Positions 42,239-48,844 of a stretch of DNA of 64,000 nucleotides are shown in pieces. The stretch is taken from contig JAXMGT010000002.1 of the NCBI GenBank assembly GCA_046347155.1, positions 682,001 through 746,000 of the forward strand, written 5' to 3'. Below the pieces are notes generated by a model. The model was not told where the DNA came from. It did not search any database and saw nothing but the letters and a program-made list of their open reading frames with translations. Made by a program: the position numbers and the translations under genes. The stretch is from RPQJ01 sp046347155. GTDB lineage: Bacteria > Pseudomonadota > Gammaproteobacteria > Steroidobacterales > Steroidobacteraceae. Position 1 is the stretch's first letter. The number at the start of each line of letters is the position of its first letter.

Positions 42239-43074
42239 CATCCCCGGTGGGTCGGCGACGACTGCTGTCGATCGCGACCGGCCGGGGGTTGTCGAAGCGA
42301 CGGGCCTGCGAGCTGCTCGGGCTGTCCCGGGCGGTGGCCCAGTATCGGCTGCGCCAGCCCGAGAAGGATCGGCCGGTGGTCGACGCAGTGGTCGCGACCT
42401 CGCAGCGCTTCCCGCGCTTTGGCTATCGGCGCACCGCTGCGTGGCTCGAGATGGGCGAGACCCGCGTGCGTCGGCTGTGGCGCCTCCACGGGCTGCAGCT
42501 GCCGAAGCGCCGACCGCGGCGGCGTCGCTGCGGCTCGGATATCCGTCTGCCGGGCGCCGTCGCCCCGAACTCCGTCTGGACCTACGACTTCGTGCACGAC
42601 CGGCTCGCCAACGGCACCGCGCTCAAGCTGCTCTGCGTGCTCGATGAGCACACTCGGGAGTGCCTGGCGATCGAAGTCGGCCGGTGGGTCCGATCGCAGG
42701 ACGTGATCCTGACGCTCTCGCGGCTCATGAAACTCTACGGGAAGCCCCAGTACCTGCGCAGCGACAACGGCGCCGAGTTCACCGCAGGTGCCGTGATGCG
42801 CTGGTTGCGGGACCAGAACGTCGGTCCCGCGTTCATCGCGCCGGGCCGGCCGTGGCAAAACGGCTATGTCGAGAGCTTCCACGGCAAGCTCCGTGACGAG
42901 TGCCTGAACCGCGAGTGGTTCCACGACGTCCGGGAGGCCCGCGTGATCATCGAGCGATGGAGGAGCTTCTACAACCACCAGCGGCCCCACAGCGCGCTCG
43001 GCTACCGGACCCCGGCGCAGGCTCGACAAGCTGGTCCAGAAGCGGCCAATATCGACGTCAGACTCACCGCCTGA
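42235..43074 (+). CDS. IS407-type transposase OrfB (DDE integrase fold)
   Basis: 279 residues, complete. HTH_21 region at residues 20-80, then the rve core. Catalytic residues: Asp in VWTYDFVHDR, Asp in LRSDNGAEF, Glu in NGYVESFHGKLRDE. The frame is intact, so this copy may still be active despite lacking flanking target duplications. It supplies the template for recognising the relic at 46867-46968. Confidence 0.93.
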   Translation: MTSPVGRRRLLSIATGRGLSKRRACELLGLSRAVAQYRLRQPEKDRPVVDAVVATSQRFPRFGYRRTAAWLEMGETRVRRLWRLHGLQLPKRRPRRRRCGSDIRLPGAVAPNSVWTYDFVHDRLANGTALKLLCVLDEHTRECLAIEVGRWVRSQDVILTLSRLMKLYGKPQYLRSDNGAEFTAGAVMRWLRDQNVGPAFIAPGRPWQNGYVESFHGKLRDECLNREWFHDVREARVIIERWRSFYNHQRPHSALGYRTPAQARQAGPEAANIDVRLTA

Positions 43075-43126
43075 GTGGTCATAAAATCGAACCGCAGGTC
43101 ACAATACCTATATTCGGTTCGATTGG

Positions 43127-43342
43127 GTGCAATATCCTGAGGGAGAAGGCGGAGACCTGCGCGTGTCCCGGTCTGTCGTGTTGCACGAGGCCCTTCTCGG
43201 GGCTGCGTCGGTCAAGTCGTTCACGCCTGACGAACAGGGCGTGACCATTGAGTTTGACGGAGAGACGCACGACAGAGCGAAATACGTTTGCCGCGTGATA
43301 CTCCGGCCCACCGGGTTGTACTCCAAGAGTGCAGGGTGTTAG
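43127..43342 (+). CDS. Possible remnant cassette gene
   Basis: 71 codons from GTG 43127, lying between the IS407-like right end and the first attC site. The reading (SVVLHEALLGAASVKSFTP, EQGVTIEFDGETHDRAKYVC) is protein-like and ends 17 bases before the attC core, as cassette genes do. No family recognised. The upstream part of the cassette has been removed or replaced by the IS. Coding status is uncertain. Confidence 0.35.
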   Translation: MQYPEGEGGDLRVSRSVVLHEALLGAASVKSFTPDEQGVTIEFDGETHDRAKYVCRVILRPTGLYSKSAGC

Positions 43343-43437
43343 CACAAATGAGGCACGGGTCTAACTGCGCCGTTGAGCGGACGCGATAGTTCCTACGGTT
43401 TGGTGGACACCCTGACCTAACGGTTTGGGGGTGTCAG

Positions 43438-43800
43438 ATGCCGAAGCCTGGTCCAAGGACGACGTACAGGTATTCCGATCGATTCAAGGCGACCGCGGTG
43501 AAGCTGAGCGAGTTGCCGGGCGTGGCGGTTCAGGATGTGGCGAACTCGCTTTACATCCATCCGTTCATGCTGTCACGTTGGCGCAAGCAGTCACGCGAGG
43601 GACGGATCGTGACGAAAGGCGTGGAGGTCGAGAAGGATGTTGCCGCCGAGCTGAAGGCGCTGCGGCGGATCAAGAAGGACTACGAGCGGCTGAAGCTCGA
43701 GCATGAGCTTTTAAAAAAAGCCATCGAGTTCACTTCGCAACGAAGGGCGAGATCTTCGAGTTCATCGAAGCACAGCGCTCGTCGTACCCGGTCCGCGTGA
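43438..43800 (+). CDS. IS3-family transposase OrfA
   Basis: 120 codons in frame 0. The HTH_8 domain (YSDRFKATAVKLSELPGVAV) and zipper (KALRRIKKDYERLKLEHELLKKA) are intact; the last ~25 residues past the A7 run (QRRARSSSSSKHSARR) look non-native, as expected for the product that ends when frameshifting does not occur. The slippery run TTTTAAAAAAAG is at 43709-43720. Confidence 0.88.
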   Translation: MPKPGPRTTYRYSDRFKATAVKLSELPGVAVQDVANSLYIHPFMLSRWRKQSREGRIVTKGVEVEKDVAAELKALRRIKKDYERLKLEHELLKKAIEFTSQRRARSSSSSKHSARRTRSA

Positions 43801-44600
43801 TGTGCGAGCTGTATGGCGTCAGCCCGAGCGGCTTCTATGCGTGGCAGGCGCGGCCGCGCAGCGCCCGGGCCGTCGAGGACGAACGGCTGCTGCAGAAGAT
43901 CCGCAGCACTCACGCTCGAAGCCGCAGCACCTATGGCAGCCCCAGGGTGCACGAGGCGCTGCGGCGAGCTGGCGAGTCCGTCGGACGCCGGCGAATCGAA
44001 CGGCTGATGCGGGAAAACGGCATTCAGGCCTGCTCTGCGCGGCTGTATCGACGACTGCCGGGGCTGGGCCGCTTCTTCGCAAGCGTCGGCAATCGCGTGC
44101 AGGGTATCGAGATCACCCGACCGGACCAGGTCTGGGTGGGTGACGTGACGTACCTAAAGGTCCGGGGCGAGTGGCGATACCTGGCGACCGTGATGGACCG
44201 CTACTCGCGACGGGTACTCGGCTGGGCGCTGGGCGCGGAGAAATCGGCCCAACTGATGCGGCGCGCGATCCAGCAGGCGATCCGCCGTCGCCAGCCGGCA
44301 CCAGGCCTGATCTTCCACAGCGACCGCGGCGTCGAGAACCTCGCCGCCGAGGTGAAGCGAACGCTGCGCCGGGCCCGGCTCGAGCAGAGCCTGAATCGGC
44401 CGCGGCGCATGAACGACAACGCCCACATGGAGTCGTGGTTCAAGTCCATGAAGTCCGACATGTACCATCGGCGCCGATTCGACACCGACCACGAATTGCG
44501 CCAGGCCCTGCGGGCGTACGTGGAGTTCTACAACGAGGAGCGGCTACACTCGGCGCTCGGATATCGAGCGCCGGTTGAGTTCGAACGTCAATGCAGCTAA
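43797..44600 (+). CDS. IS3-family transposase OrfB (expressed by -1 frameshift)
   Basis: 267 residues from 43797, but homology extends upstream in the same frame to the A7 run (ATKGEIFEFIEAQRSSYPVR), so the true product is an OrfAB fusion made by -1 slippage. rve/DDE core: Asp in VWVGDVTYLK, Asp in IFHSDRGVE, Glu in NAHMESWFKSMKSD. The frame is intact to the stop at 44600, just inside the right terminal repeat. Confidence 0.9.
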   Translation: MMCELYGVSPSGFYAWQARPRSARAVEDERLLQKIRSTHARSRSTYGSPRVHEALRRAGESVGRRRIERLMRENGIQACSARLYRRLPGLGRFFASVGNRVQGIEITRPDQVWVGDVTYLKVRGEWRYLATVMDRYSRRVLGWALGAEKSAQLMRRAIQQAIRRRQPAPGLIFHSDRGVENLAAEVKRTLRRARLEQSLNRPRRMNDNAHMESWFKSMKSDMYHRRRFDTDHELRQALRAYVEFYNEERLHSALGYRAPVEFERQCS

Positions 44601-44739
44601 CCAACAGGTGTCCACTTTTCCGTGGGAACTCTCCGGTCATACGGCAACGCGCGCGCGCCGCAAGTGCGCCATTTCATTATGCACATGCGGCGCGCTGGAC
44701 AGCGCAGCGCGCCGCCGCTCAACTGCGGCGTTAGGTGGC

Positions 44740-45087
44740 ATGCTCGCACTAATCCGTAAGTGGCTCCAGAACTCGCCGCGTGTGCATCAGCGGCAGGAAC
44801 GCGTGCACGATCTGAGGTCGTGCGTTGCTCAGATAGATCGCTTCCTTGACGATGCGGTGGCCTACCCACTCGAGTGGGACGACTTTATCTCTTGGAAGCA
44901 CAGGAACCCAACGATCGAGCAGGTTCGGGTCAACATCGCCAAGACCGAGCCGCTGTTCTTTTCTAAGACACCCGGTGACCATGCCAAGGCAGTAGACATC
45001 GTCGTTGGTGAGAGAAACAGAATTGCCGCTATCGTTGGCATCGCAGCCAGACAGGCGCCGCAAGTGGGGTATGGACATGCCACCTAA
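44740..45087 (+). CDS. Cassette A gene, unknown function
   Basis: 115 residues. ATG 44740 begins four bases after the attC 1 core and the TAA stop lies inside the attC 2 core, exactly the packing of an integron cassette. No family recognised: MLALIRKWLQNSPRVHQRQ opens a basic helix, followed by CVAQIDRFLDDAVAYPLEWDDF and ERNRIAAIVGIAARQAPQVG. No TM or signal peptide. Lower GC than the core genes. Promoterless apart from whatever reads through from upstream. Confidence 0.6.
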   Translation: MLALIRKWLQNSPRVHQRQERVHDLRSCVAQIDRFLDDAVAYPLEWDDFISWKHRNPTIEQVRVNIAKTEPLFFSKTPGDHAKAVDIVVGERNRIAAIVGIAARQAPQVGYGHAT

Positions 45088-45207
45088 CCGCGCCGTCGAG
45101 CGGACGCAATCATCCTTCGCGAAATGCTCGGCGCGCTTCCCAAACAAGTTTGCGCGCGCCTCGCTCGGTCGGCCCCAGTGCGGCGCCGCTCACGGCGGGC
45201 GTTAGTC
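45082..45207 (+). other. attC site 2
   Basis: 126 bases from core ACCTAAC (45082-45088) to GTTAGTC (45201-45207, one mismatch to GTTRRRY). The ends are complementary: CTAACCGCGCCGTCGAGCGG against CCGCTCACGGCGGGCGTTAG. It shares the CGTCGAGCGGACGC word with attC 1, as sites in one array often do. It lies between cassette A and the higBA cassette. Confidence 0.8.
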
Positions 45208-45212
45208 GGCGC

Positions 45213-45241
45213 TTGTTGCGCGTCGCGCAACACGGTATAGT
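45213..45241 (+). promoter_or_regulatory. higBA promoter with palindromic operator
   Basis: TTGTTG (45213-45218), a 17-base spacer and TATAGT (45236-45241). A perfect 8-1-8 palindrome, GTTGCGCGTCGCGCAAC (45215-45231), fills the spacer and is the obvious site for HigA autorepression. The start codon of higB is five bases beyond the -10, so the message is leaderless or nearly so. A cassette carrying its own promoter is typical of toxin-antitoxin cassettes. Confidence 0.7.
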
Positions 45242-45246
45242 GCTAC

Positions 45247-45525
45247 GTGATCCAGTCATTTCGTCACAAGGGCCTCGGGTGCTTTTTCGAGACTGGCAGC
45301 GCGGCCGGGATTCAGCCCAAACATGTGAAGCGGCTGAGGATGCTGCTGGTTGCGCTAGATACCGCTCAGACGATCGACGATATGGACGTTCCCGGATTTA
45401 GGCTCCATCCATTGAAGGGGAAAGAGAAAGGCCGGTGGTCCGTATGGGTGAATGGCAACTGGCGGGTCACTTTCGAATTTCGTGACGGCCAAGCGCACGT
45501 GCTCGACTACGAGGACTATCACTAA
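45247..45525 (+). CDS. higB: HigB toxin (RelE/ParE superfamily)
   Basis: mRNA interferase toxin that cleaves mRNA on the ribosome. 92 residues from GTG 45247. Diagnostic segments: MIQSFRHKGLGCFFETGS, IQPKHVKRL, LHPLKGKEKGRWSVWVNGNWR, and the end FEFRDGQAHVLDYEDYH. The gene order toxin then antitoxin is the hig arrangement. The stop overlaps the higA start (ATG at 45525). First gene of cassette B. Confidence 0.92.
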   Translation: MIQSFRHKGLGCFFETGSAAGIQPKHVKRLRMLLVALDTAQTIDDMDVPGFRLHPLKGKEKGRWSVWVNGNWRVTFEFRDGQAHVLDYEDYH

Positions 45526-45818
45526 TGGGCATGCACAATCCTCCGCACCCTGGCGAGTTCATTGCTGAGGTGTATCTGGAGCCCAACGGAATCACGGGTC
45601 GTGAGCTGGCGTCCAAGCTTGGCGTTTCCGCTTCGACTCTGAATCGCGTGGTTACGGGCAAAAGCGGTGTCAGCCCGGAAATGGCGCTACGCCTTTCCAA
45701 ATGCCTTGGTCGCTCTCCCGAGAGCTGGTTGGCCATGCAGCAGAACTATGATCTGTGGCAAGCCAGGCGGCGAGTGAATCTCGGCGATGTGGAGCGCCTC
45801 AAAGGCAATGCTGCCTGA
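45525..45818 (+). CDS. higA: HigA antitoxin (XRE-type)
   Basis: 97 residues. Opens MGMHNPPHPGEFIAEVYLEP, the HigA/VapI signature, then an HTH_3 domain (ITGRELASKLGVSASTLNRVV, GKSGVSPEMALRLSKCLG) and the usual SPESWLAMQQNYDLW ending. It neutralises HigB and represses the operon, presumably at the palindrome 45215-45231. Its TGA lies in the attC 3 core. Confidence 0.93.
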   Translation: MGMHNPPHPGEFIAEVYLEPNGITGRELASKLGVSASTLNRVVTGKSGVSPEMALRLSKCLGRSPESWLAMQQNYDLWQARRRVNLGDVERLKGNAA

Positions 45819-45938
45819 CCGCGCGCCGCAGCGGACGCTATCAGCTGTCGGTGCCAGCCCGCCGCGCGCCGACGACAAGTATGCGGGCGTCTCGCTGGGC
45901 AGGCATTCGTGCGACTCCACTGGGCGCAGGCCTTAGCA
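45813..45938 (+). other. attC site 3, degenerate cores
   Basis: 126 bases from GCCTGAC (45813-45819; RYYYAAC with G for A) to CTTAGCA (45932-45938; the conserved G at the cleavage position is C). CCGCGCCGCAGCGG at the left pairs imperfectly with CCACTGGGCGCAGG at the right. The same length as attC 2. The altered right core may make the site inactive. Confidence 0.6.
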
Positions 45939-46339
45939 TGCAAGCATCAAACGACACCCCCGAGGCCAGGAAGGCCGTGTTTCGAAGGTTGGTTGACATC
46001 TACGCAACCGGAAATCTGTCCGCGCTGGAGGAAGTGATCGCTCCGAACTACGTCGGTCATGCGTCCGCCGGTGATCGCGATCTGGACGGATTCCGCGAGA
46101 GCATCGTTCACTTCCACAACCTCTTCATCTATGCCGAGGACTCATTTGAAGTCAACGACCAGTTCGTAGAGGGCGAGAAGGTGGCCACGCGCATGACGGC
46201 GCGCGTGAAGCTGCGCGCGACCGCTGAACCGATCACGCTCATCGGGATCAATCTCGCGCGCATCGTCGGTGGCAAAATCGTCGAAGAGTGGAATACGTGG
46301 GAACAACTCCAGTCCCCGGGAACGCCGGAACAGTCGTGA
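45938..46339 (+). CDS. SnoaL-like / ester cyclase-type protein (cassette C)
   Basis: 133 residues of the NTF2-like fold: RLVDIYATGNLSALEEVIAPNYVGH, DGFRESIVHFHNLFIYAEDS (each in part), VEGEKVATRMTARV and IVGGKIVEEWNTWEQLQ. This is the SnoaL/DUF4440-like pattern seen in polyketide cyclases and many proteins of unknown substrate. The ATG at 45938 lies at the attC 3 right core, which supports cassette origin. The following attC is only partly preserved (46337-46390). Confidence 0.8.
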   Translation: MQASNDTPEARKAVFRRLVDIYATGNLSALEEVIAPNYVGHASAGDRDLDGFRESIVHFHNLFIYAEDSFEVNDQFVEGEKVATRMTARVKLRATAEPITLIGINLARIVGGKIVEEWNTWEQLQSPGTPEQS

Positions 46340-46390
46340 CGCTCGAGCAGCGGCGTCCCGGTCGAGCGGTCGAGCGGACGCCATCACGGA
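46337..46390 (+). other. Remnant of a fourth attC
   Basis: Directly after the cassette C stop, GTCGAGCGGTCGAGCGGACGC repeats the left-end word shared by attC 1 and 2 (given here to 20 bases: TCGAGCGGTCGAGCGGACGC at about 46358-46377). No right-hand GTTRRRY core follows, so the site is truncated or decayed. Confidence 0.4.
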
Positions 46391-46398
46391 GCCCGTCC

Positions 46399-46869
46399 AT
46401 GCAGCGGGCAACCAGGCTCTTGCTCGTTCCATTGGCGTGTTTCGCGCTCGAGGCCAACGCCAACGCCTCGCGGTCCGTTGCCGCACTGGCCGAGCTCACC
46501 ATCCTCGGGCCTGCCCGGGCCCAGTTGGGCGCCTGCGCCAGTTTGCATGCCGACCAGGCGCAGGAGGCCGGCGCTGCGTTGAATCACCTATCGTCGATGG
46601 TGGCCGAGTCGCTCGTTGCGCTCGGTACCCGGCGGCCCGCGGAACTGGACGCGCAGGCCCCCGAGGCGCTCTTCATGCACCAGCAGGGTCTGGCGAGGCT
46701 TTACGAGGCCGACTCGCAGGCGCTCTCTGCAGAGCGATGCGCGTTCCTGGCCAGGGATGTTCGCTCGATCACCCAGGCGGAGATCGAGTCCATGGTTGGC
46801 GACGTGGTTACCCAGATCACCGAGGCCAGCAAGGCTTATCAGCAAGGCATGGAGCGCGCGTTGCAGTGA
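46399..46869 (+). CDS. Exported hypothetical protein
   Basis: 156 residues from ATG 46399, with a clear Sec signal peptide (MQRATRLLLVPLACFALEAN then ANA, cleavage after about residue 23). The mature part is helical with four Cys (ACASL, ERCAF regions) and no known family. It follows the attC remnant and ends at the IS relic, so it may be a former cassette gene or part of the interrupted flank. Confidence 0.6.
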   Translation: MQRATRLLLVPLACFALEANANASRSVAALAELTILGPARAQLGACASLHADQAQEAGAALNHLSSMVAESLVALGTRRPAELDAQAPEALFMHQQGLARLYEADSQALSAERCAFLARDVRSITQAEIESMVGDVVTQITEASKAYQQGMERALQ

Positions 46870-46968
46870 TGCGCTGGTTGCGGGAACAGACCGAAAGCCG
46901 ATCCGGAAGCGGCCAATATCGACGGCAGACTCGCCGCCTGAGTGGTCATGCAATCGAACCGCAGGTCA
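46867..46968 (+). mobile_element. Deleted relic of the IS407-like element
   Basis: GTGATGCGCTGGTTGCGGGA (from 46867) matches orfB bases 42794-42813, then the sequence jumps to match 43028-43101: GAAGCGGCCAATATCGACG, the CGCCTGAGTGGTCAT end and AATCGAACCGCAGGTCA (46952-46968). An internal segment of about 210 bases and everything left of orfB base 42794 are missing. Several point differences show that it is an older copy. Confidence 0.85.
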
Positions 46969-47001
46969 TCTGGAGCGGCGCGAGCTGACGGAGGATCCTG
47001 G

Positions 47002-47409
47002 ATGAGCACCCCGACTCTCGACAGTGCGATCGCTGCGAGCCACGCGGCGCTGGCGGCGATCCTCAGGGGCGACCAAAGCGGTTACCTTGCGCTCTTCAGC
47101 GACGCGGAGGACGTCACGCTCGGGAATCCGTTCGGCCCCTTCGGCCGGGGCCGCAAGAACGTCGAGGCGCGGCTGGCCGTCGCCGCTTCGAAGTACCGGG
47201 ACGGGCGGAATACCCGCGTCGAGCTGATCGAGAAGTATGTCTCGGACACGCTGGCGTGCGTCGCGGAAGTCGAAAGCGGTGAGGCCAAGTTGGCGGGAGG
47301 CGAGGAGATGACCGCCATTTCCGTTCGCGTCACGAGCGTCTTCCGGCTGGAAGCCGGGAACTGGAAACTGGTGCATCGCCACGCAGACCCGCTCGGGCTG
47401 CCCGGATAA
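47002..47409 (+). CDS. SnoaL-like / DUF4440-type protein
   Basis: 135 residues from ATG 47002, seven bases after GGAGG. NTF2-like fold: AASHAALAAILRGDQSGYLALFSDAEDV (in part), NPFGPFGRGRKNVEARL, and the ending SVFRLEAGNWKLVHRHADPL typical of calcium/calmodulin-kinase-association-like and SnoaL_3 domains. Substrate unknown. First gene past the IS relic; GC content returns to core-like values. Confidence 0.8.
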   Translation: MSTPTLDSAIAASHAALAAILRGDQSGYLALFSDAEDVTLGNPFGPFGRGRKNVEARLAVAASKYRDGRNTRVELIEKYVSDTLACVAEVESGEAKLAGGEEMTAISVRVTSVFRLEAGNWKLVHRHADPLGLPG

Positions 47410-47462
47410 GAAGCTCCTGTGACCGTCGTCGAAGCACCGGGCATCGCTGCGGGAGGGGTGCC

Positions 47463-47870
47463 ATGAGTCCACTGTCGAGGGTGTTCGTCTTCAAGATCGC
47501 GGCCACGGTGGCCTTCTGGTGCGTGCCGCTGATCCTGTTTCCAGCGGCGGTTCTCGAGGCGCTCGAGTTTCCGAAGCAGCCGAGCTACATGTTCGTCCGG
47601 ATGCTCGGCTGGGCGTACCTGGCGCTCTGCGTCGGTTATGCGTTCGGCCTGAGGGCGTCGTTGCAGGGGCAGCGGGCCGCGGGCCCGATCTGGGTGGGTA
47701 TCGTGAGCAACGGCGGGGCGTGCGGGTATCTCGCGTACTTCGGCGCCACGGGCGCATGGGCGGACTGGGGCGGATTCGTCCAGTTCGTGCTGTGGTCGTC
47801 CGTGGCGGCGACCGCGGCGATCACCGCCGGGCTGTACCAGTTTGGTGTACGCCGCGCCGCGGCGACCTGA
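47463..47870 (+). CDS. Four-TM membrane protein of unknown function
   Basis: 135 residues. Hydrophobic segments at about 9-30 (FKIAATVAFWCVPLILFPAA), 44-62 (RMLGWAYLALCVGYAFGLR), 75-92 and 102-126. No family recognised with confidence; small metabolite-region membrane proteins of this size are common. ATG 47463 follows GGGAGGGG. Independent of its neighbours by spacing (53 and 94 bases). Confidence 0.7.
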   Translation: MSPLSRVFVFKIAATVAFWCVPLILFPAAVLEALEFPKQPSYMFVRMLGWAYLALCVGYAFGLRASLQGQRAAGPIWVGIVSNGGACGYLAYFGATGAWADWGGFVQFVLWSSVAATAAITAGLYQFGVRRAAAT

Positions 47871-47964
47871 CGGCGACTGGACCACAGCCCTCGATACAAG
47901 ATCGGGCCGATGCGCTAGGCTTCATCGCCTCGACAGCCCCCAATCGGCCACGGAGCCTCGCGTC

Positions 47965-48390
47965 ATGACCACCACCGACATCGCGGTCGGGCAACTGCGC
48001 ATTCGCTACCTGATCGACGGTACGAAGAACGGCAGCATGGGCCTGTTCGAACTCGTCGTGCCGCCGGGCTCGAACGTCCCGCCGCCGCACAGCCACACGC
48101 ACAACGAGGAAATCGTCTACGTGCTCGAGGGGAAGCTCCGGTACTCGGTCGGCACGGAGACTCGCGATCTCGGGCCGGGCGAGACGATGCACACGCCGAA
48201 GGGCGTCGTGCACGGGTTCTCGAACCCGTTCGATGCGCCGACCCGTGCGCTGATCACGCTGTCGCCCGACATCGGCGCCGGATACTTCGAGGACGTCGCC
48301 GCCGTCGTCAACGCAGGCGGCCCGCCGGACAAGGCGGCGCTCGTGGCCGTCATGGGCCGCTACGGCCTGGTGCCGGCGGCGCCGAGATGA
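47965..48390 (+). CDS. Cupin-domain protein
   Basis: 141 residues. Cupin motif 1 appears as PPPHSHTHNEEIVYVLEGKL (His ligands and Glu), motif 2 as PGETMHTPKGVVHGFSNP. It therefore keeps the usual metal-binding set. Substrate unknown; single-domain cupins of this kind range from isomerases to dioxygenases. ATG 47965 is preferred over upstream frame because the extra N-terminus is not protein-like. Confidence 0.85.
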   Translation: MTTTDIAVGQLRIRYLIDGTKNGSMGLFELVVPPGSNVPPPHSHTHNEEIVYVLEGKLRYSVGTETRDLGPGETMHTPKGVVHGFSNPFDAPTRALITLSPDIGAGYFEDVAAVVNAGGPPDKAALVAVMGRYGLVPAAPR

Positions 48391-48421
48391 ACGCCGGCTC
48401 GCGCCGCCACCGGAGACTTGC

Positions 48422-48808
48422 ATGAGCGGTCCCGCCCGTATCGGCGTCCTTTTCTACGCGAAGGACCTGTCCGCCGTCTCGACATTCTACGAGCGCGTCC
48501 TCGGGGCCAGGGTGGTCCACGCGGACGACGAGCACCGCGTGCTGCAGTCGCCCGACGTGCAGCTCATCATCCATGCCATTCCGCCGGCGTACGCGAGCGA
48601 GATCGTCGTCGAGTCGCCGCCGCGGCCGCGCGAGGAGCAGGCCATCAAACCGTTCTTCACGGTCGACAGCCTGGCCGTGGCGGAGCCGCTGGTCGTGCAG
48701 CTCGGCGGTCGGGTGCACGGCCCGGTCTGGCCCGGCCCCGGGATGCGCGTGCGCAACGTCTGTGACCCCGAGGGCAACATCGTGCACCTTCGAGAGCGAG
48801 TGGCCTGA
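48422..48808 (+). CDS. VOC/glyoxalase family protein
   Basis: 128 residues with two beta-alpha-beta-beta-beta modules: IGVLFYAKDLSAVSTFYERVLG and the second module ending GPGMRVRNVCDPEGNIVHLRE. Typical of bleomycin-resistance/glyoxalase-like proteins; the metal ligands look only partly conserved. 31 bases after the cupin gene, so the two may be co-transcribed. Specific reaction unknown. Confidence 0.85.
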   Translation: MSGPARIGVLFYAKDLSAVSTFYERVLGARVVHADDEHRVLQSPDVQLIIHAIPPAYASEIVVESPPRPREEQAIKPFFTVDSLAVAEPLVVQLGGRVHGPVWPGPGMRVRNVCDPEGNIVHLRERVA

Positions 48809-48844
48809 TCCCGCATTCGGGTGCGGACGGGGCCGGGAGGCGAC

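Larger units (their letters stand above)
41901..43101 (+). mobile_element. IS3-family insertion sequence, IS407-like group
   Basis: 1201 bp between imperfect terminal repeats. The left end TGACCTGCGGTT (41901-41912) matches AACCGCAGGTCA (43090-43101) perfectly over 12 bases, and homology continues to about 28 bases (TGACCAC at 41920-41926, GTGGTCA at 43075-43081). It carries overlapping orfA and orfB. Flanks (GTAG left, CAAT right) show no target duplication, so one side has probably been rearranged. A deleted copy of the same element is at 46867-46968. Confidence 0.85.
43404..44614 (+). mobile_element. IS3-family insertion sequence inserted in attC 1
   Basis: About 1211 bp with short terminal repeats TGGACACC (43404-43411) and GGTGTCCA (44607-44614). 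It carries orfA and orfB joined by a programmed frameshift window (A7 at 43713-43719). Exact ends are approximate by a few bases; no clear target duplication was seen. It differs in group from the neighbouring IS407-like element. Confidence 0.8.
43359..44736 (+). other. attC site 1, interrupted by an IS3-family element
   Basis: The left half 43359-43403 begins with core GTCTAAC (consensus RYYYAAC) and TGCGCCGTTGAGCGG. The right half 44615-44736 ends CCGCTCAACTGCGGC then core GTTAGGT (GTTRRRY, 44730-44736). The two ends are complementary over about 20 bases (CTAAC..CGTTGAGCGG against CCGCTCAACTG..GTTAG), the hallmark of an attC. Removing the IS (43404-44614) gives about 167 bases. Cassette A starts directly at the right core. 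Confidence 0.75.

Noticed and set aside
38415..46968. Whole island as a prophage
   Set aside because: No integrase, terminase large subunit, portal, capsid or tail gene is visible; the DUF5681-like gene alone is not enough.
41901..46968. Composite transposon made of the two IS407-like copies
   Set aside because: The right copy is a deleted relic, there is no matching target duplication, and the array between has its own attC-based structure.
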